A DNA stretch of 64,000 nucleotides from Shewanella violacea DSS12 (GTDB lineage: Bacteria; Pseudomonadota; Gammaproteobacteria; Enterobacterales; Shewanellaceae): assembly GCF_000091325.1 (NCBI RefSeq), contig NC_014012.1, forward strand, positions 2,524,824 through 2,588,823. Direction: 5' to 3'. The notes under the pieces are model-generated. The model did no database searches and was not told where the DNA came from. It was given only the letters and a program-made list of their open reading frames with translations. A program made the position numbers and the translations under genes. Below, in pieces: positions 29,101 to 37,400 of the stretch. Each line of letters starts with the position of its first letter. The stretch's first letter is position 1.

Positions 29101-29322
29101 CAGCGACTACGGCCGGTATTAATGACAGCCTTAGTCGCGAGTCTGGGATTTGTACCCATGGCCCTTAATGTCGGCACCGGCGCCGAGGTGCAGCGTCCGC
29201 TGGCAACTGTGGTTATCGGCGGCATAGTGTCATCGACCCTGCTGACTCTGGTCATCTTACCCGTACTCTACCTGCTGGTGTATCGCTTCAGACCGAGAGC
29301 CAAGCAAGTTAACGCAAGATAA
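26179..29322 (+). CDS. czcA: CzcA-like RND heavy-metal/proton antiporter
   Basis: 1047 residues, full length for the HME-RND family, with 12 membrane segments. Helix 4 reads GAIDFGIIVDGAVIIVEN; the DFG...DGA...EN pattern marks the divalent-cation group (Zn, Co, Cd, Ni) rather than the Cu/Ag pumps. The GSEFLPKLDEGD and porter-domain motifs are intact. It uses proton flow to expel metal through CzcB and CzcC. A hairpin follows the stop. The substrate within the divalent group is not decided by the sequence. Confidence 0.93.
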   Translation: MDTIISFALKRRLLVLAMTLLIALLGVYNTLKLPIDAVPDITNVQVQINTAIAGYSPLESEQRLTYVIENAMAGIPNLEYTRSISRYGLSQVTVIFDEGTDIYWARQQISERLQGIRGELPQDAKPALGPVSSGLGEVFTYSIRAQDGATKEDGTPYNAEDLRTIQDWIIRPQLVKVAGVTEINSLGGFEREYQVAPDPSKMLAFKISINDVITALERNNRNAGAGYIERNGEQWLVRSPGQLKDLEQIRKVVITKRDDAPVRIGDVAEVFYGKQLRTGAATQDGQETVLGTAFMLMGENSRVVAKEVGDRLKLINASLPQGIIAEAVYDRTGLVDKAIATVQKNLFEGAVLVIVVLFALLGNFRAALIAALVIPLSMLFAITGMTTNRVSGNLMSLGAIDFGIIVDGAVIIVENALRRLGMAQKKYARLLSLEERMEVVFDATKEVFRPAVFGVLIIMLVYLPIFALSGVEGKMFHPMAFTVVAALIGALIFSVTFVPAAIAIFVKGKVNEKENWLMSKARSVYEPVLFFSLKRPAIIVIAAIGLMAVTSYQVTRLGSEFLPKLDEGDIALHAMRITGTGLEQSIEMQKKLELIIGELDEVERVFSKIGTPEVATDPMPPSVADTILIIKPRSQWANPSKTKEAFIDELRHHIEQVPGNNYEFTQPIEMRFNELIAGVRADVALRIYGDDLDVLKQAGDRALGLFQQLEGAKDVRVEQMSGLPTLSIEPNRDHLALLGLTIVDVQQALQVAVSGVQVGLIYEGDRRFKLIVRMNSNISQDLKALENLPIALPLDLNPDLSYVPLGEVADIRFKIGPNQINRQSGKRHVLVTANVEGRDLGSFIKDTKILMGDELKLPSGYWSEYGGTFEQLESASNRLMIIVPLTLLLIFGLLYSAFGSIRDSMIIFSGVPLALTGGVLALVLRDMPLSISAAVGFIALSGIAVLNGVVMLSFIKELRVQGLELFEAIKQGASQRLRPVLMTALVASLGFVPMALNVGTGAEVQRPLATVVIGGIVSSTLLTLVILPVLYLLVYRFRPRAKQVNAR

Positions 29323-29352
29323 GTCGCTCTCTAAAAGAAAGTTTTTAGTTTT

Positions 29353-29389
29353 AGCGAGTTAATGGCGGGGGCATGTCCCTCGCTTTTTT
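29353..29389 (+). terminator. Likely terminator of the czc operon
   Basis: Outer stem AGCGAG / CTCGCT with an inner ATG / CAT pairing around GCGGGGG, then TTTTTT. The stem is short but the T-run is good. Confidence 0.55.
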
Positions 29390-29504
29390 ATCTCAGATTT
29401 TCTTTAGCAGTTGGTCTCTAAAAAAAATTATAGCCCCATAAATTTATCCCTATAAACAAGTTTCAGCCTTTTGACTGATTCACTTTCCCCCTTTCCTGAG
29501 TAAG

Positions 29505-29538
29505 TTTTAAACGTTTAAAATCAAGGTGTGTCTATAAT
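29505..29538 (+). promoter_or_regulatory. Palindrome and -10 element upstream of the Lon-like protease gene
   Basis: TTTTAAACGTTTAAAA (29505-29520) is a perfect 16-bp palindrome. TATAAT follows at 29533-29538, so the palindrome overlaps the place of the -35 box. It looks like an operator for a repressor; the CG-centred form recalls LacI-family sites, but the protein is unknown. The rest of 29390-29653 shows nothing else. Confidence 0.5.
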
Positions 29539-29653
29539 TTGAGCGCTTGAACGCTTTATTGGCCAAAAAACGCTAACTGCCGAAATTAACTACTGAATTT
29601 TTAAATCTTCATGGCTACACTGAAATCATCAGAGTCATATACGAGGTTTTTCT

Positions 29654-32068
29654 ATGCCAATATCTCCGTTATCCCCTCTAAGCAGTGACCAGCTTTACCG
29701 AAGTTCTGAGCTATCAGGCCTGGAGGCAGATTGTAAGTCGACTAAACACTTAACTCCCCTGGATGAAATAGTTGGACAGGAACGCGCCCAACAGGCTGTT
29801 GAATTTGCCATGTCCATGCCGGACAAGGGTTATAATATCTATGCTATCGGCCGTAACGGCCTAGGCAAACGCACCATGGTGATGCGTTATCTCAATCGTC
29901 ACGAGCCCAATGGCCGCGGCCATAGTCTCCATGACTGGTGCTATGTGATTAATTTCGATGAAGCCCGTGTGCCTAAGGTGCTGAAGCTATCGGCAGGTTC
30001 GGGCATCGAGTTTAAGAAAGATGTCGAGAAGTTTATCATCAAGCTGACCAAGGCTCTGCCGTTGGCATTCGACAATGAGATGTATTATTCCAGCGCCGAG
30101 AAGCTCAAGAGTCAGCTGTCTAATAGGCAGGAGTCTGCACTTAAAGGCCTCACTAAAGAAGCCAAAGATGCAAGTATCAGCCTGACCATCACGGCCCAAG
30201 GCAGCTATGAGCTTGTAGCCATGAAAGGTGAGGAAGCCCATACCGATGTGACATTTAAAGCATTAACCAAGAAAAAACAGGATGCTTTAGAAACCTCTAT
30301 CGTGGATCTCGAATCTAAGCTTAGAGTCATAGTCCGTCAATTTACCGTGTGGGAAGAGGAATACTCGGACAAGCAACAGAAGCAAGACGAGCAAGTTGCT
30401 CAAGACGTGCTCAGCCACCTGATGACTAAGCTCAAGGAAAAGTACAGCGCCATTCCAGCCGTTAAGGGCTATCTTGGTGCTATGCATAAAGACATTCTGG
30501 ATAACTTAGATCTGTTTCTCGAAGATAACGAGGAGCAACTGGCGCTTTCTTATGCCTCATTAGACAAGAAAATGCCCCGCCGCTATCAGGTCAATGTGCT
30601 AGTCAATCAAGATGGCGGCAAGATGCCCATCATAGTCGAGGAGTCACCCAACTATCACTCCATCTTCGGTTATATCGAGAATGCGACCTTCAAAGGCACC
30701 ATCTTTTCCGATTTCTCACTGATCCGCTCCGGCAGTCTGCACAAGGCCAATGGCGGCGTGCTGATGATAGATGCGGCCAAGGTATTGGAACAGCCCTATG
30801 TGTGGGATGGCCTTAAGCGTGCGCTTCGCTCGCGCAAACTCAGCCTTAGTTCCTTAGAACGTGAAGTGACCCTGTCTGGCACCATCTCACTGGATCCCGA
30901 GGCGATTCCTCTGGATGTAAAAATCATCTTATTCGGTGATTATCAGACTTATCAGTTATTGCAGCACTATGATCCCGAATTCAATGAACTGTTTAGGGTG
31001 ACTGCAGATTTTGAAGATGTGATGCCTCGTACCGAGAAATCTGAGGCTCAATACGCTAAGTTTATCTCCAGTATCGTCCATGGCAACAAGATGCTCCATT
31101 GTGATCGCAATGCCATAAAACGCATCATAGAATTCAGTTCACGTCAGGCAGACGATCAGAACAAGCTCTCTCTGCACTCGGCCGACATCGCCAACTTGCT
31201 GCGAGAATCTAATTACTGTGCCCGCGCCGTCAATGCCAACATGATCCGTGCCAGCCATGTGGAGCAAGCTCTGCATAATCATGAGATGCGCGTATGCCGA
31301 CTCAAAGATAATGTGATGGAGAGTTTCATCACAGGCACCACACTCATCAGCACAAAAGATCATGTGGTCGGACAGGTCAATGCCCTGTCTGTTATCGCCA
31401 CTTCCGATCACCAGTTCGGCGCGCCGAACCGCATCACGGCAACCACTGCCTTCGGTGAAGGCAAGGTGTTCGACATAGAGAGGAAAGTGGACTTAGGTGG
31501 CAGCCTACACTCAAAGGGCGTGATGATCCTGTCGGCTTACTTGGCGTCCTTGCTAGGTAAAACGGCCAAGATCCCTCTCACCACCCATATCACCTTTGAG
31601 CAATCTTACGGTGGTGTCGATGGTGATAGCGCCACTATGGCCGAACTGTGCGCCATAGTGTCTTCGTTTTCTAATCAGGCCATCAGACAAGATGTGGCCA
31701 TTACAGGCTCGATGAATCAGTTCGGTGAAGCCCAGCCTATCGGCGGCGTTAACGAGAAGATTGAAGGCTTCTTCGATGTTTGTACCATCAAGGGACGCAC
31801 TAACACTCAAGGGGTGATCATTCCTAAGACGAACGTGCAGAACCTGATGCTGCGCAGCGACATTGTCGAGGCGGTCAAGAAAGGTAAATTTAATATCTGG
31901 GCCATCGATCATGTCAGTCAGGCCATCGAGCTGCTAACAGGCATCGAGTCCGGAATTAATCTAGACAGTAAGTCTAAGCAGCATGATGAGCATCCAGCGG
32001 ACTCGGTATTAGGTCTGGCTCAGGCTCGCTTGAGTGAACTAAGGCAGACATCTCCAGCCGCAACTTAA
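29654..32068 (+). CDS. Lon-family ATP-dependent protease (YcbZ/LonH-like)
   Basis: 804 residues. Walker A is slightly unusual, GRNGLGKRT near residues 65-73. The AAA region is interrupted by a long charged coiled-coil insert (about 100-300), typical of this subgroup. The C-terminal S16 peptidase domain has catalytic Ser659 in GVDGDSATMAE and Lys702 in GVNEKIEGF, 43 residues apart as in Lon. It degrades cytoplasmic proteins; targets are unknown. It stands alone with its own promoter. E. coli YcbZ is shorter (586), but 780-800-residue forms are common in marine gammaproteobacteria. Confidence 0.85.
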   Translation: MPISPLSPLSSDQLYRSSELSGLEADCKSTKHLTPLDEIVGQERAQQAVEFAMSMPDKGYNIYAIGRNGLGKRTMVMRYLNRHEPNGRGHSLHDWCYVINFDEARVPKVLKLSAGSGIEFKKDVEKFIIKLTKALPLAFDNEMYYSSAEKLKSQLSNRQESALKGLTKEAKDASISLTITAQGSYELVAMKGEEAHTDVTFKALTKKKQDALETSIVDLESKLRVIVRQFTVWEEEYSDKQQKQDEQVAQDVLSHLMTKLKEKYSAIPAVKGYLGAMHKDILDNLDLFLEDNEEQLALSYASLDKKMPRRYQVNVLVNQDGGKMPIIVEESPNYHSIFGYIENATFKGTIFSDFSLIRSGSLHKANGGVLMIDAAKVLEQPYVWDGLKRALRSRKLSLSSLEREVTLSGTISLDPEAIPLDVKIILFGDYQTYQLLQHYDPEFNELFRVTADFEDVMPRTEKSEAQYAKFISSIVHGNKMLHCDRNAIKRIIEFSSRQADDQNKLSLHSADIANLLRESNYCARAVNANMIRASHVEQALHNHEMRVCRLKDNVMESFITGTTLISTKDHVVGQVNALSVIATSDHQFGAPNRITATTAFGEGKVFDIERKVDLGGSLHSKGVMILSAYLASLLGKTAKIPLTTHITFEQSYGGVDGDSATMAELCAIVSSFSNQAIRQDVAITGSMNQFGEAQPIGGVNEKIEGFFDVCTIKGRTNTQGVIIPKTNVQNLMLRSDIVEAVKKGKFNIWAIDHVSQAIELLTGIESGINLDSKSKQHDEHPADSVLGLAQARLSELRQTSPAAT

Positions 32069-32088
32069 GTGTGAACAAGGCGCTTGAA

Positions 32089-32357
32089 CGGAATCCACGT
32101 CTCTCAAACAGAGCTGGATCCCGGGCATCTCGTACCTCACCCCCGGGATGACGGCTTTTTGAACGAGTCGTTCCGTAAAGAGAGCAAGGAGCTTATACGG
32201 AATCCATGTCTTTCAAGCAGAGCTGGCTCCTGGCATCTCGCGTCTCAATGCCGGGATGACGGCTTTTAAACAGGTCGTTCCGTAAAGTGAGGAACGAAAT
32301 CATACGGAATAAACAGAGCTGGCTCCTGGATATCTCGCGTCTCAAGCCTAGGGGACT
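32089..32357. repeat. Three degenerate copies of a ~108-bp intergenic repeat
   Basis: Units begin near 32089, 32197 and 32304. Each opens with CGGAAT(CCAYGTCT) and continues with CAGAGCTGG-TCC-GG and TATCTCG or CATCTCG; the first two also have CCGGGATGACGGCTTTT and GTCGTTCCGTAAAG. Inverted repeats (ATCCCGGG / CCCGGGAT; TTCCGTA / TACGGAA) let each fold into hairpins. The third copy is the most decayed. This is the style of dispersed palindromic elements seen between genes in many gammaproteobacteria. A short frame inside it is not a gene. Confidence 0.82.
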
Positions 32358-32379
32358 GTTCATTTAAACGAGACAAAAT

Positions 32380-32413
32380 AAAAGGCCGAAACATTACTGT
32401 TTCGGCCTTTTTA
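32380..32413. terminator. Terminator of the pyrophosphatase gene
   Basis: Perfect stem AAAAGGCCGAAACA / TGTTTCGGCCTTTT around TTAC, with T on both outer sides; works for the leftward gene ending at 32467. Confidence 0.85.
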
Positions 32414-32466
32414 ATTCCGTTAACTTAGCACCCAGCTAGCCGCGGCTAACTGGGCATCAAAATCGT

Positions 32467-33386
32467 TTAAGCCAGTGCTTCTTGTAGCTGAGGCACTATC
32501 TGCTTCTTGCGGCTCAATACGCCATCGAGCCAAACGCGGCCGTTCTCGGTTGATTTACCATAGGCACGCTCGGTCAGGGTCGCATCATCACTGACGATCA
32601 ACAGCTCAGAGCCTTCTTTCATGATATCGGTCAGTAGCAGCAACATGCTGTGACGTCCGCCTTCGGCTTTAAGAGCGGCGATGTCGGTTTCTAGCTCGGC
32701 CTTGATGTCGTCAAATACAGACAGGTCGATGACCTCAAGTTGACCAATACCCACCAGATGACCATTCATGTTGAAGTCTTTAAAGTCACGCATAACAAGG
32801 TCACGTACCGGTGTGCCTTGAACTGCTGATTTAACCCTAAACATGTCCATGCCCAGCTCTTTAAAATCTTCGATACCGGCGATTTCAGCCAAGGCTTCGA
32901 CACACTTGATATCGGCCGTGGTACAGGTAGGAGATTTGAAGATAACTGTGTCACTGAGAATCGCACACATCATGATGCCGGCGATATCTTTTGGAATTGC
33001 CACGCCATGGAAGTCATACATCATCTTGATGATAGTATTACTACAGCCAACAGGACGGATCCAGCACTCAAGCGGAGTCGATGTAGTCAAATCACCCAGC
33101 TTATGGTGATCGACAATACCAACAATCGTCGCTTCGGCGATATCATCTGGGGCCTGAGTCAGCTCAGAATGATCGACGATAAATACCTCTTCACCGGCGT
33201 AGCTAGTCTTGAATTCAGGGGCCTGGAAACCAAACTTTCTAGGATGAATGCGGTTTCAGGTGATAGCTCACCTAAACGAGCTGCTATGGCTGGCTCGTCG
33301 ATTGCGTTTTTCAGGTTAGCGAGTGCAATTGCACCACAAATTGAATCTGAATCTGGGATCTTATGGCCCACTACATAAACTGACAT
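32467..33386 (-). pseudogene. ppaC: Manganese-dependent inorganic pyrophosphatase with a one-base frameshift
   Basis: The start at 33386 has AAAGGAG upstream and gives VGHKIPDSDSICGAIALANL, the metal-binding N-terminus of family II pyrophosphatases (DHH fold). The frame breaks at 33232-33234. There the coding strand has AGTTTGG where the normal protein (LES-F-G-F-Q-A-P-E-F) needs AGTTTTGG. After adding one T, the frame passes through VDHSE and DHHKLGD, then TTSTPLECWIRPVGCSNT and the C-terminal SRKKQ. All catalytic motifs remain, so this is either a recent inactivating deletion in a T-run or a sequencing error. The protein splits diphosphate in the cytoplasm and is usually important for growth. 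Confidence 0.88.
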
Positions 33387-33582
33387 TGATAACTCTCCTT
33401 TAATTACCGTTTATTCTACCAAATTCATCCCGTTTGAAAAACATTAACTGACAATAAGCCGATTTAGCGACGTTTTTTCAAGCTCTAAGCACTGCTATAA
33501 GGCTCCAGACTCAAGAAACTCCATTCTGTTATCGATAACCAGTTCTGCAGCCTTGATAATATTTGATAGGTAAAAATGAGAT

Positions 33583-34389
33583 TTAACGAAGGAAGTCATT
33601 GATGATCTTTTGCATCTCACCGCTTCTTCGCATGTCGTAGATGATGATGTCGAACTGCTTTTTAAAATCCTCTTTATAGGCAAACCTACCTTCATCCCTA
33701 TTGGTAAAACCTAAGAAGCCTTGCTCTATACTGACAGTGACACCTTCTATCAACCTGGCATGTTTGCCACCTTCGTCATATTCACCGCTCAGTTTAAGTT
33801 TTTTGAGCTCCCACAAAATAGAGATACGGTCGTTGAGATAACAATCTATCCGCTTCAAACCAAGCTGCAGCAGATTTTCTCTATTCCCTTTTGCTTCACT
33901 CACGGTAATTTTATCCTCTTCAGCCGCTTGCCAAAACGCGTCTCCGCCCAAGTGAAATCCTGAATTAACGCCTATCACTAATCCATAATAATCTTCGACC
34001 CAGTTCAATCTCATCATCCTGAAAAAGATATCCTCCCGGCATATGACCATGACTCTTTCGTCCAATATAGGTAAGGAATAGGGCCAGATATAGGGACGCT
34101 TCTCCACATGAAAATAGGGGGGGTAAATGGCGAAACCTTTACCGCTTTCTATCAAACGTAACCCCCGCTTCCAGGGTACACCGACCAAAGTCACCTTGTA
34201 ACCTTTCATCCGGGACACTGCACGTTTAATGATATTGGCGTAAATCCCCTTCAATTCACCAGCCTCGGTGAAGGAATAAGGTGGATAGTTGGCATCGGCA
34301 TAGAGGGTAACCTCAATATCTTCAGCGGACGCAAGTAGCGGGATAAAAAAGTACAAAGTCAGTGCCACCAGCATTTGAATAAGCATCAT
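33583..34389 (-). CDS. Periplasmic solute-binding protein-like (SBP_bac_3 type)
   Basis: 268 residues with a signal peptide (MLVALTLYFFIPLLASAED). The start has AGGAGG; a second ATG at 34386 is equally possible. VTLYADANYPPYSFTEAGEL followed by GIYANIIKRAVSRM is the N-terminal pattern of amino-acid-type binding proteins. The protein has no ABC-transporter genes beside it, as in orphan sensors or periplasmic effectors found in Shewanella and Vibrio. It lies between ppaC and the T3SS, transcribed in the same direction; no link to secretion is evident. Confidence 0.72.
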   Translation of the reverse strand: MMLIQMLVALTLYFFIPLLASAEDIEVTLYADANYPPYSFTEAGELKGIYANIIKRAVSRMKGYKVTLVGVPWKRGLRLIESGKGFAIYPPYFHVEKRPYIWPYSLPILDERVMVICREDIFFRMMRLNWVEDYYGLVIGVNSGFHLGGDAFWQAAEEDKITVSEAKGNRENLLQLGLKRIDCYLNDRISILWELKKLKLSGEYDEGGKHARLIEGVTVSIEQGFLGFTNRDEGRFAYKEDFKKQFDIIIYDMRRSGEMQKIINDFLR

Positions 34390-34502
34390 GACACCTCCTT
34401 CACTTGTTATGGCTCAATAATAAAGCGCATCGACATCAATAAATGTAGTTTAAATCAGTCGTTTTTGCTCCCGCAGCGCATAAAACACCCAAGCGATATT
34501 AT

Positions 34503-35552
34503 CTAGTCGTAATCATCATAAGGTATCGCCATCACTACACGTAGCAGATCCGCAACGGGTTCAAATAGGTCTTCGGAAATTGGAGAGCCCGTCTCAATTT
34601 GACTATAGATAGCCCGGGCCAGTGGAATATTCTCAACAACAGGAATACCGGCTTTCTCTGCCATGCCTACAATATGTAACGCCATATGATCTTCAGCCTT
34701 TTCAAGTACCATAGGCAGCGGAGTCTCACCAGCTTGATAATACAAACAGATAGCTAAATGAGTTGGATTACGTACAACTACGGATGATTTTTTTACATTA
34801 GTAGCCAAACTTCCCGATGCAACTTCTCTTTGTATCTCACGTCGCTTCTGTTTTACCTCAGGATTTCCCTCCGAGTCCTTATATTCTTGTTTGATGTCAT
34901 CTTTCGACATTTTCAATTCTTTCATTAAATTAAACCGTTGAAATGCATAATCGGCCACGCCAAAAAATACATAGCAACCTAAAAAACATCCCCAGAGCCA
35001 TGTGATCAGCGTCGAGATCACTTCAATACCACACTCTTCTCCACACAAGGGGAGATATTGAAAAGAATTAACATATCGATGTAACAAGTAATAAAATACA
35101 AGACAGAGAACTGTAACCTTTACTAGATTTTTCACGAGCTCGAACACGCTTTTCCATGAAATCATTTGCTTGGCGTTATTGACCACGTTTAGCTTATTCA
35201 TACTAGGCTTTAATGATTCCGCCGCCCATACAGGACCAGTTTGAGCGATATTCCCAACAATTATCGTACATATAAGTACTAGCGCTAATCCCCCCAAAAA
35301 TCGTAATGCCACCATAGCAAACCTATCGAGGATCTGATTGGCTGCCGTTTCCAAGGGTAAGTTGATGGCATCAATGGTGCTATTAATGAGGTACATAATT
35401 GACTGCATTAAGTTCTGGCCTTCAAACAGAAAATAGCCCAAAATAATAGCCATCTGTAAGCCAGTAACAATTTCTGGGCTCTTTATCACCTGCCCTCGGT
35501 TTCTCGCTTCTTTAAGTTGCTTTTCCGTTGGTTTTTCTGTTTTCTCAGCCAC
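34503..35552 (-). CDS. sctU: SctU (SsaU/YscU), T3SS export-apparatus autoprotease
   Basis: 349 residues from a GTG at 35552 with AGGAG upstream. Four membrane helices occupy about residues 30-215. A cytoplasmic domain follows with the self-cleavage motif NPTH at about 262-265, which switches substrate specificity from needle to translocators. It is the last gene of the sctRSTU block and of the whole secretion locus on this side. Everything expected of SctU is present. Confidence 0.95.
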   Translation of the reverse strand: MAEKTEKPTEKQLKEARNRGQVIKSPEIVTGLQMAIILGYFLFEGQNLMQSIMYLINSTIDAINLPLETAANQILDRFAMVALRFLGGLALVLICTIIVGNIAQTGPVWAAESLKPSMNKLNVVNNAKQMISWKSVFELVKNLVKVTVLCLVFYYLLHRYVNSFQYLPLCGEECGIEVISTLITWLWGCFLGCYVFFGVADYAFQRFNLMKELKMSKDDIKQEYKDSEGNPEVKQKRREIQREVASGSLATNVKKSSVVVRNPTHLAICLYYQAGETPLPMVLEKAEDHMALHIVGMAEKAGIPVVENIPLARAIYSQIETGSPISEDLFEPVADLLRVVMAIPYDDYD

Positions 35553-35570
35553 TCTTAGCTCCTGCTATCA

Positions 35571-36368
35571 TTAATGACCAGACAAAAGGCGAAACAATGT
35601 GCCTACTTGCTGTTCTACTCCTGTAATACGCTCAAGATAATGAGAAAGTGCAAACTGTAAACTGTAAATAAGCAGTAATAACACTAGCGCGCTTTTAATC
35701 GGCATAGATAAGAAAAATACATTAAGTTGTTGGGCTGAACGATTTACCAGTCCCAAGGCTACATCGACTAAAATCATGATAACCATGGCGGGCATTGCAA
35801 AGCTTAGACACAATTGGCACATCAACAGCCACTCTTGATTAAAGAAGGTCAATAACTGCTGTGATAAGTTCAGCTCAAAACCCGGTGGTAGCTCATTATA
35901 GGACTGATACATGGCGGTAAGTAGGTGATTAAATCCGCCAGAGACGAGAAAGAGTACCGTCAACACTTGCGTAAACAACATGCCATAAATAGAAGATTGT
36001 AGCCCCATGAGTGGGTTGAGAACGGTGGACATGGAAGCCCCGCGCATGGTGTCAATAACAAAACCTGCCATATCTATGGCCCAAAAAGGGATTGCAGCGC
36101 AGAAACCTAACAAAAAACCGACCAATATCTCCTTCCCATATAAGTTAACCACACCTAATATATCAGCTTGTAAAATGACCTCTTGCATATCAGCCATGGC
36201 GTGTAATGTTGGTAAGGCGAATAGCAAGACTAAACTGTTTCGAATGAGTGCACTCCCCATCGCCCCCCCTTTAAATAGAGGAAGCAACAACATCATTCCT
36301 AAAGGGCGCATCATAGATAGCGCTAAAACAGGTAGTTGCGCTGTTATTTCCATTGGTAGCAGATTCAC
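35571..36368 (-). CDS. sctT: SctT (SsaT), T3SS export-apparatus membrane protein
   Basis: 265 residues from a GTG at 36368, five bases after sctS. The hydrophobic profile (about six helices) and segments LPLFKGGAMGSALIRNSLVL and EILVGFLLGFCAAIPFWAID are typical of the FliR/SpaR/SctT family. It forms part of the SctR5-S4-T1 export gate in the inner membrane. An ATG five codons inside is an alternative start. Confidence 0.93.
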   Translation of the reverse strand: MNLLPMEITAQLPVLALSMMRPLGMMLLLPLFKGGAMGSALIRNSLVLLFALPTLHAMADMQEVILQADILGVVNLYGKEILVGFLLGFCAAIPFWAIDMAGFVIDTMRGASMSTVLNPLMGLQSSIYGMLFTQVLTVLFLVSGGFNHLLTAMYQSYNELPPGFELNLSQQLLTFFNQEWLLMCQLCLSFAMPAMVIMILVDVALGLVNRSAQQLNVFFLSMPIKSALVLLLLIYSLQFALSHYLERITGVEQQVGTLFRLLSGH

Positions 36369-36373
36369 TCGAG

Positions 36374-36643
36374 TCAGCCCCCCATATGACTTATTTGGTC
36401 AAAAGTCATGCCGGCATAATTAAGTAATGAACCACCCATCCAGTGATAACTCACCACTAAAGTGATACAGACCGCCACCAGCTTGATTAAAAACTGTAAT
36501 GTTTGATCTTGTATCTGGGTCAATGCCTGTACAAGACTGACAATGACGCCAATTATAGATGCTACAATGACCACAGGAAGTGACAATAAAAGTACTATCC
36601 AGAGGAGCTCTGAAGTGAGATGCATGATGATATTTTCACTCAT
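36374..36643 (-). CDS. sctS: SctS (SsaS), T3SS export-apparatus membrane protein
   Basis: 89 residues from the ATG at 36643, which overlaps the sctR stop by four bases (ATGA); a longer frame to 36682 lies inside sctR and is rejected. Two membrane helices with the conserved SLVQALTQIQDQTLQFLIKL loop identify the FliQ/SctS family. It wraps the export gate. Confidence 0.95.
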   Translation of the reverse strand: MSENIIMHLTSELLWIVLLLSLPVVIVASIIGVIVSLVQALTQIQDQTLQFLIKLVAVCITLVVSYHWMGGSLLNYAGMTFDQISHMGG

Positions 36644-37290
36644 GAGAATGACACCATCAGTTGACTGACTAGCTTTTCCCACCCCCCCATCAATATAAAT
36701 ATCAATAACTTAAATGGCAGAGATATGGTCATGGGTGACACCATCATCATCCCCATCGCTAACAAAATATTGGACACAATAAGGTCGATTGCAACAAATG
36801 GTAAGTATATTAATAAGCCAATTTTGAACGCTTCAATTAACTGGCTCATAGTGAACGCAGGTAACATCACAAATAGCGAATCTTTGGACAATACATCTTG
36901 GTACTTATCAGGCCAGGTTTTATGGCCAATATTGGCAAAAAAATCTAATTGAGTTTTACTGGTGTTCTTTTCTAAAAAGTCGCGATAAGGAATAATGGCT
37001 AAGGTATTAACCTGTTCGATGATATTTGCCGAATCAAAAACGATAGGGTGAACCTTCAGGTTATCATTAATTTCCATCCCAATAGGCGCCATAATAAATA
37101 GCGTTAAGATTAGTGATAAACCATAAATCGCCATATTGGGTGGAATTTGCTGTATCCCTAGCGCATTACGCAACATAGAAAGTACGATAGATAACTTTAG
37201 AAATGATGTGCCCATCACTGCAAACAAAGGCAAGATTGACAGGCAAAACAGTAGAATAATAAGTTGGACAGGATTATCGAGTACGCTCAT
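36640..37290 (-). CDS. sctR: SctR (SsaR), T3SS export-apparatus membrane protein
   Basis: 216 residues with TAGGAAA before the ATG. FLKLSIVLSMLRNALGIQQI and PPNMAIYGLSLILTLFIMAP are the family signature of FliP/SctR; PAFTMSQLIEAFKIGLLIYL is the second. No signal peptide is seen, unlike FliP. It is the first gene of the sctRSTU block, 110 bp after sctQ. That gap holds the shared 16-bp palindrome at 37347, so this block probably has its own promoter. Confidence 0.95.
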   Translation of the reverse strand: MSVLDNPVQLIILLFCLSILPLFAVMGTSFLKLSIVLSMLRNALGIQQIPPNMAIYGLSLILTLFIMAPIGMEINDNLKVHPIVFDSANIIEQVNTLAIIPYRDFLEKNTSKTQLDFFANIGHKTWPDKYQDVLSKDSLFVMLPAFTMSQLIEAFKIGLLIYLPFVAIDLIVSNILLAMGMMMVSPMTISLPFKLLIFILMGGWEKLVSQLMVSFS

Positions 37291-37346
37291 GAATATTTCC
37301 TATGTGACTAAGGTTATATCATGACGTTTTTCGTTAAGAGCCTGTA

Positions 37347-37362
37347 TCAGGTGAAGACCTGA
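37347..37362 (-). promoter_or_regulatory. T3SS operator copy 1, upstream of sctR
   Basis: TCAGGTGAAGACCTGA, perfect 6-4-6 inverted repeat, preceded by A. It ends 57 bp upstream of the sctR start. A -10-like TATAAC follows about 25-30 bp downstream on the minus strand. One of four identical-arm copies in the secretion locus. Confidence 0.75.
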
Positions 37363-37400
37363 AGTCATACAATTATTTTTAGACTTTTAAACTGAAATAA

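Noticed and set aside
32084..32269. 61-codon frame in the intergenic repeats
   Set aside because: Made of two repeat units; not a gene.
33251..33270. Fifth copy of the T3SS palindrome inside ppaC (TCAGGTGATAGCTCACCT)
   Set aside because: The arms are spaced and matched differently (TCAGGTGA and TCACCT), it lies in coding sequence, and no start follows.
34390..34502. tRNA or direct-repeat boundary of a genomic island left of the T3SS
   Set aside because: No tRNA, integrase or matching direct repeat was seen near 33.4-34.5 kb; the island border cannot be fixed from this window.
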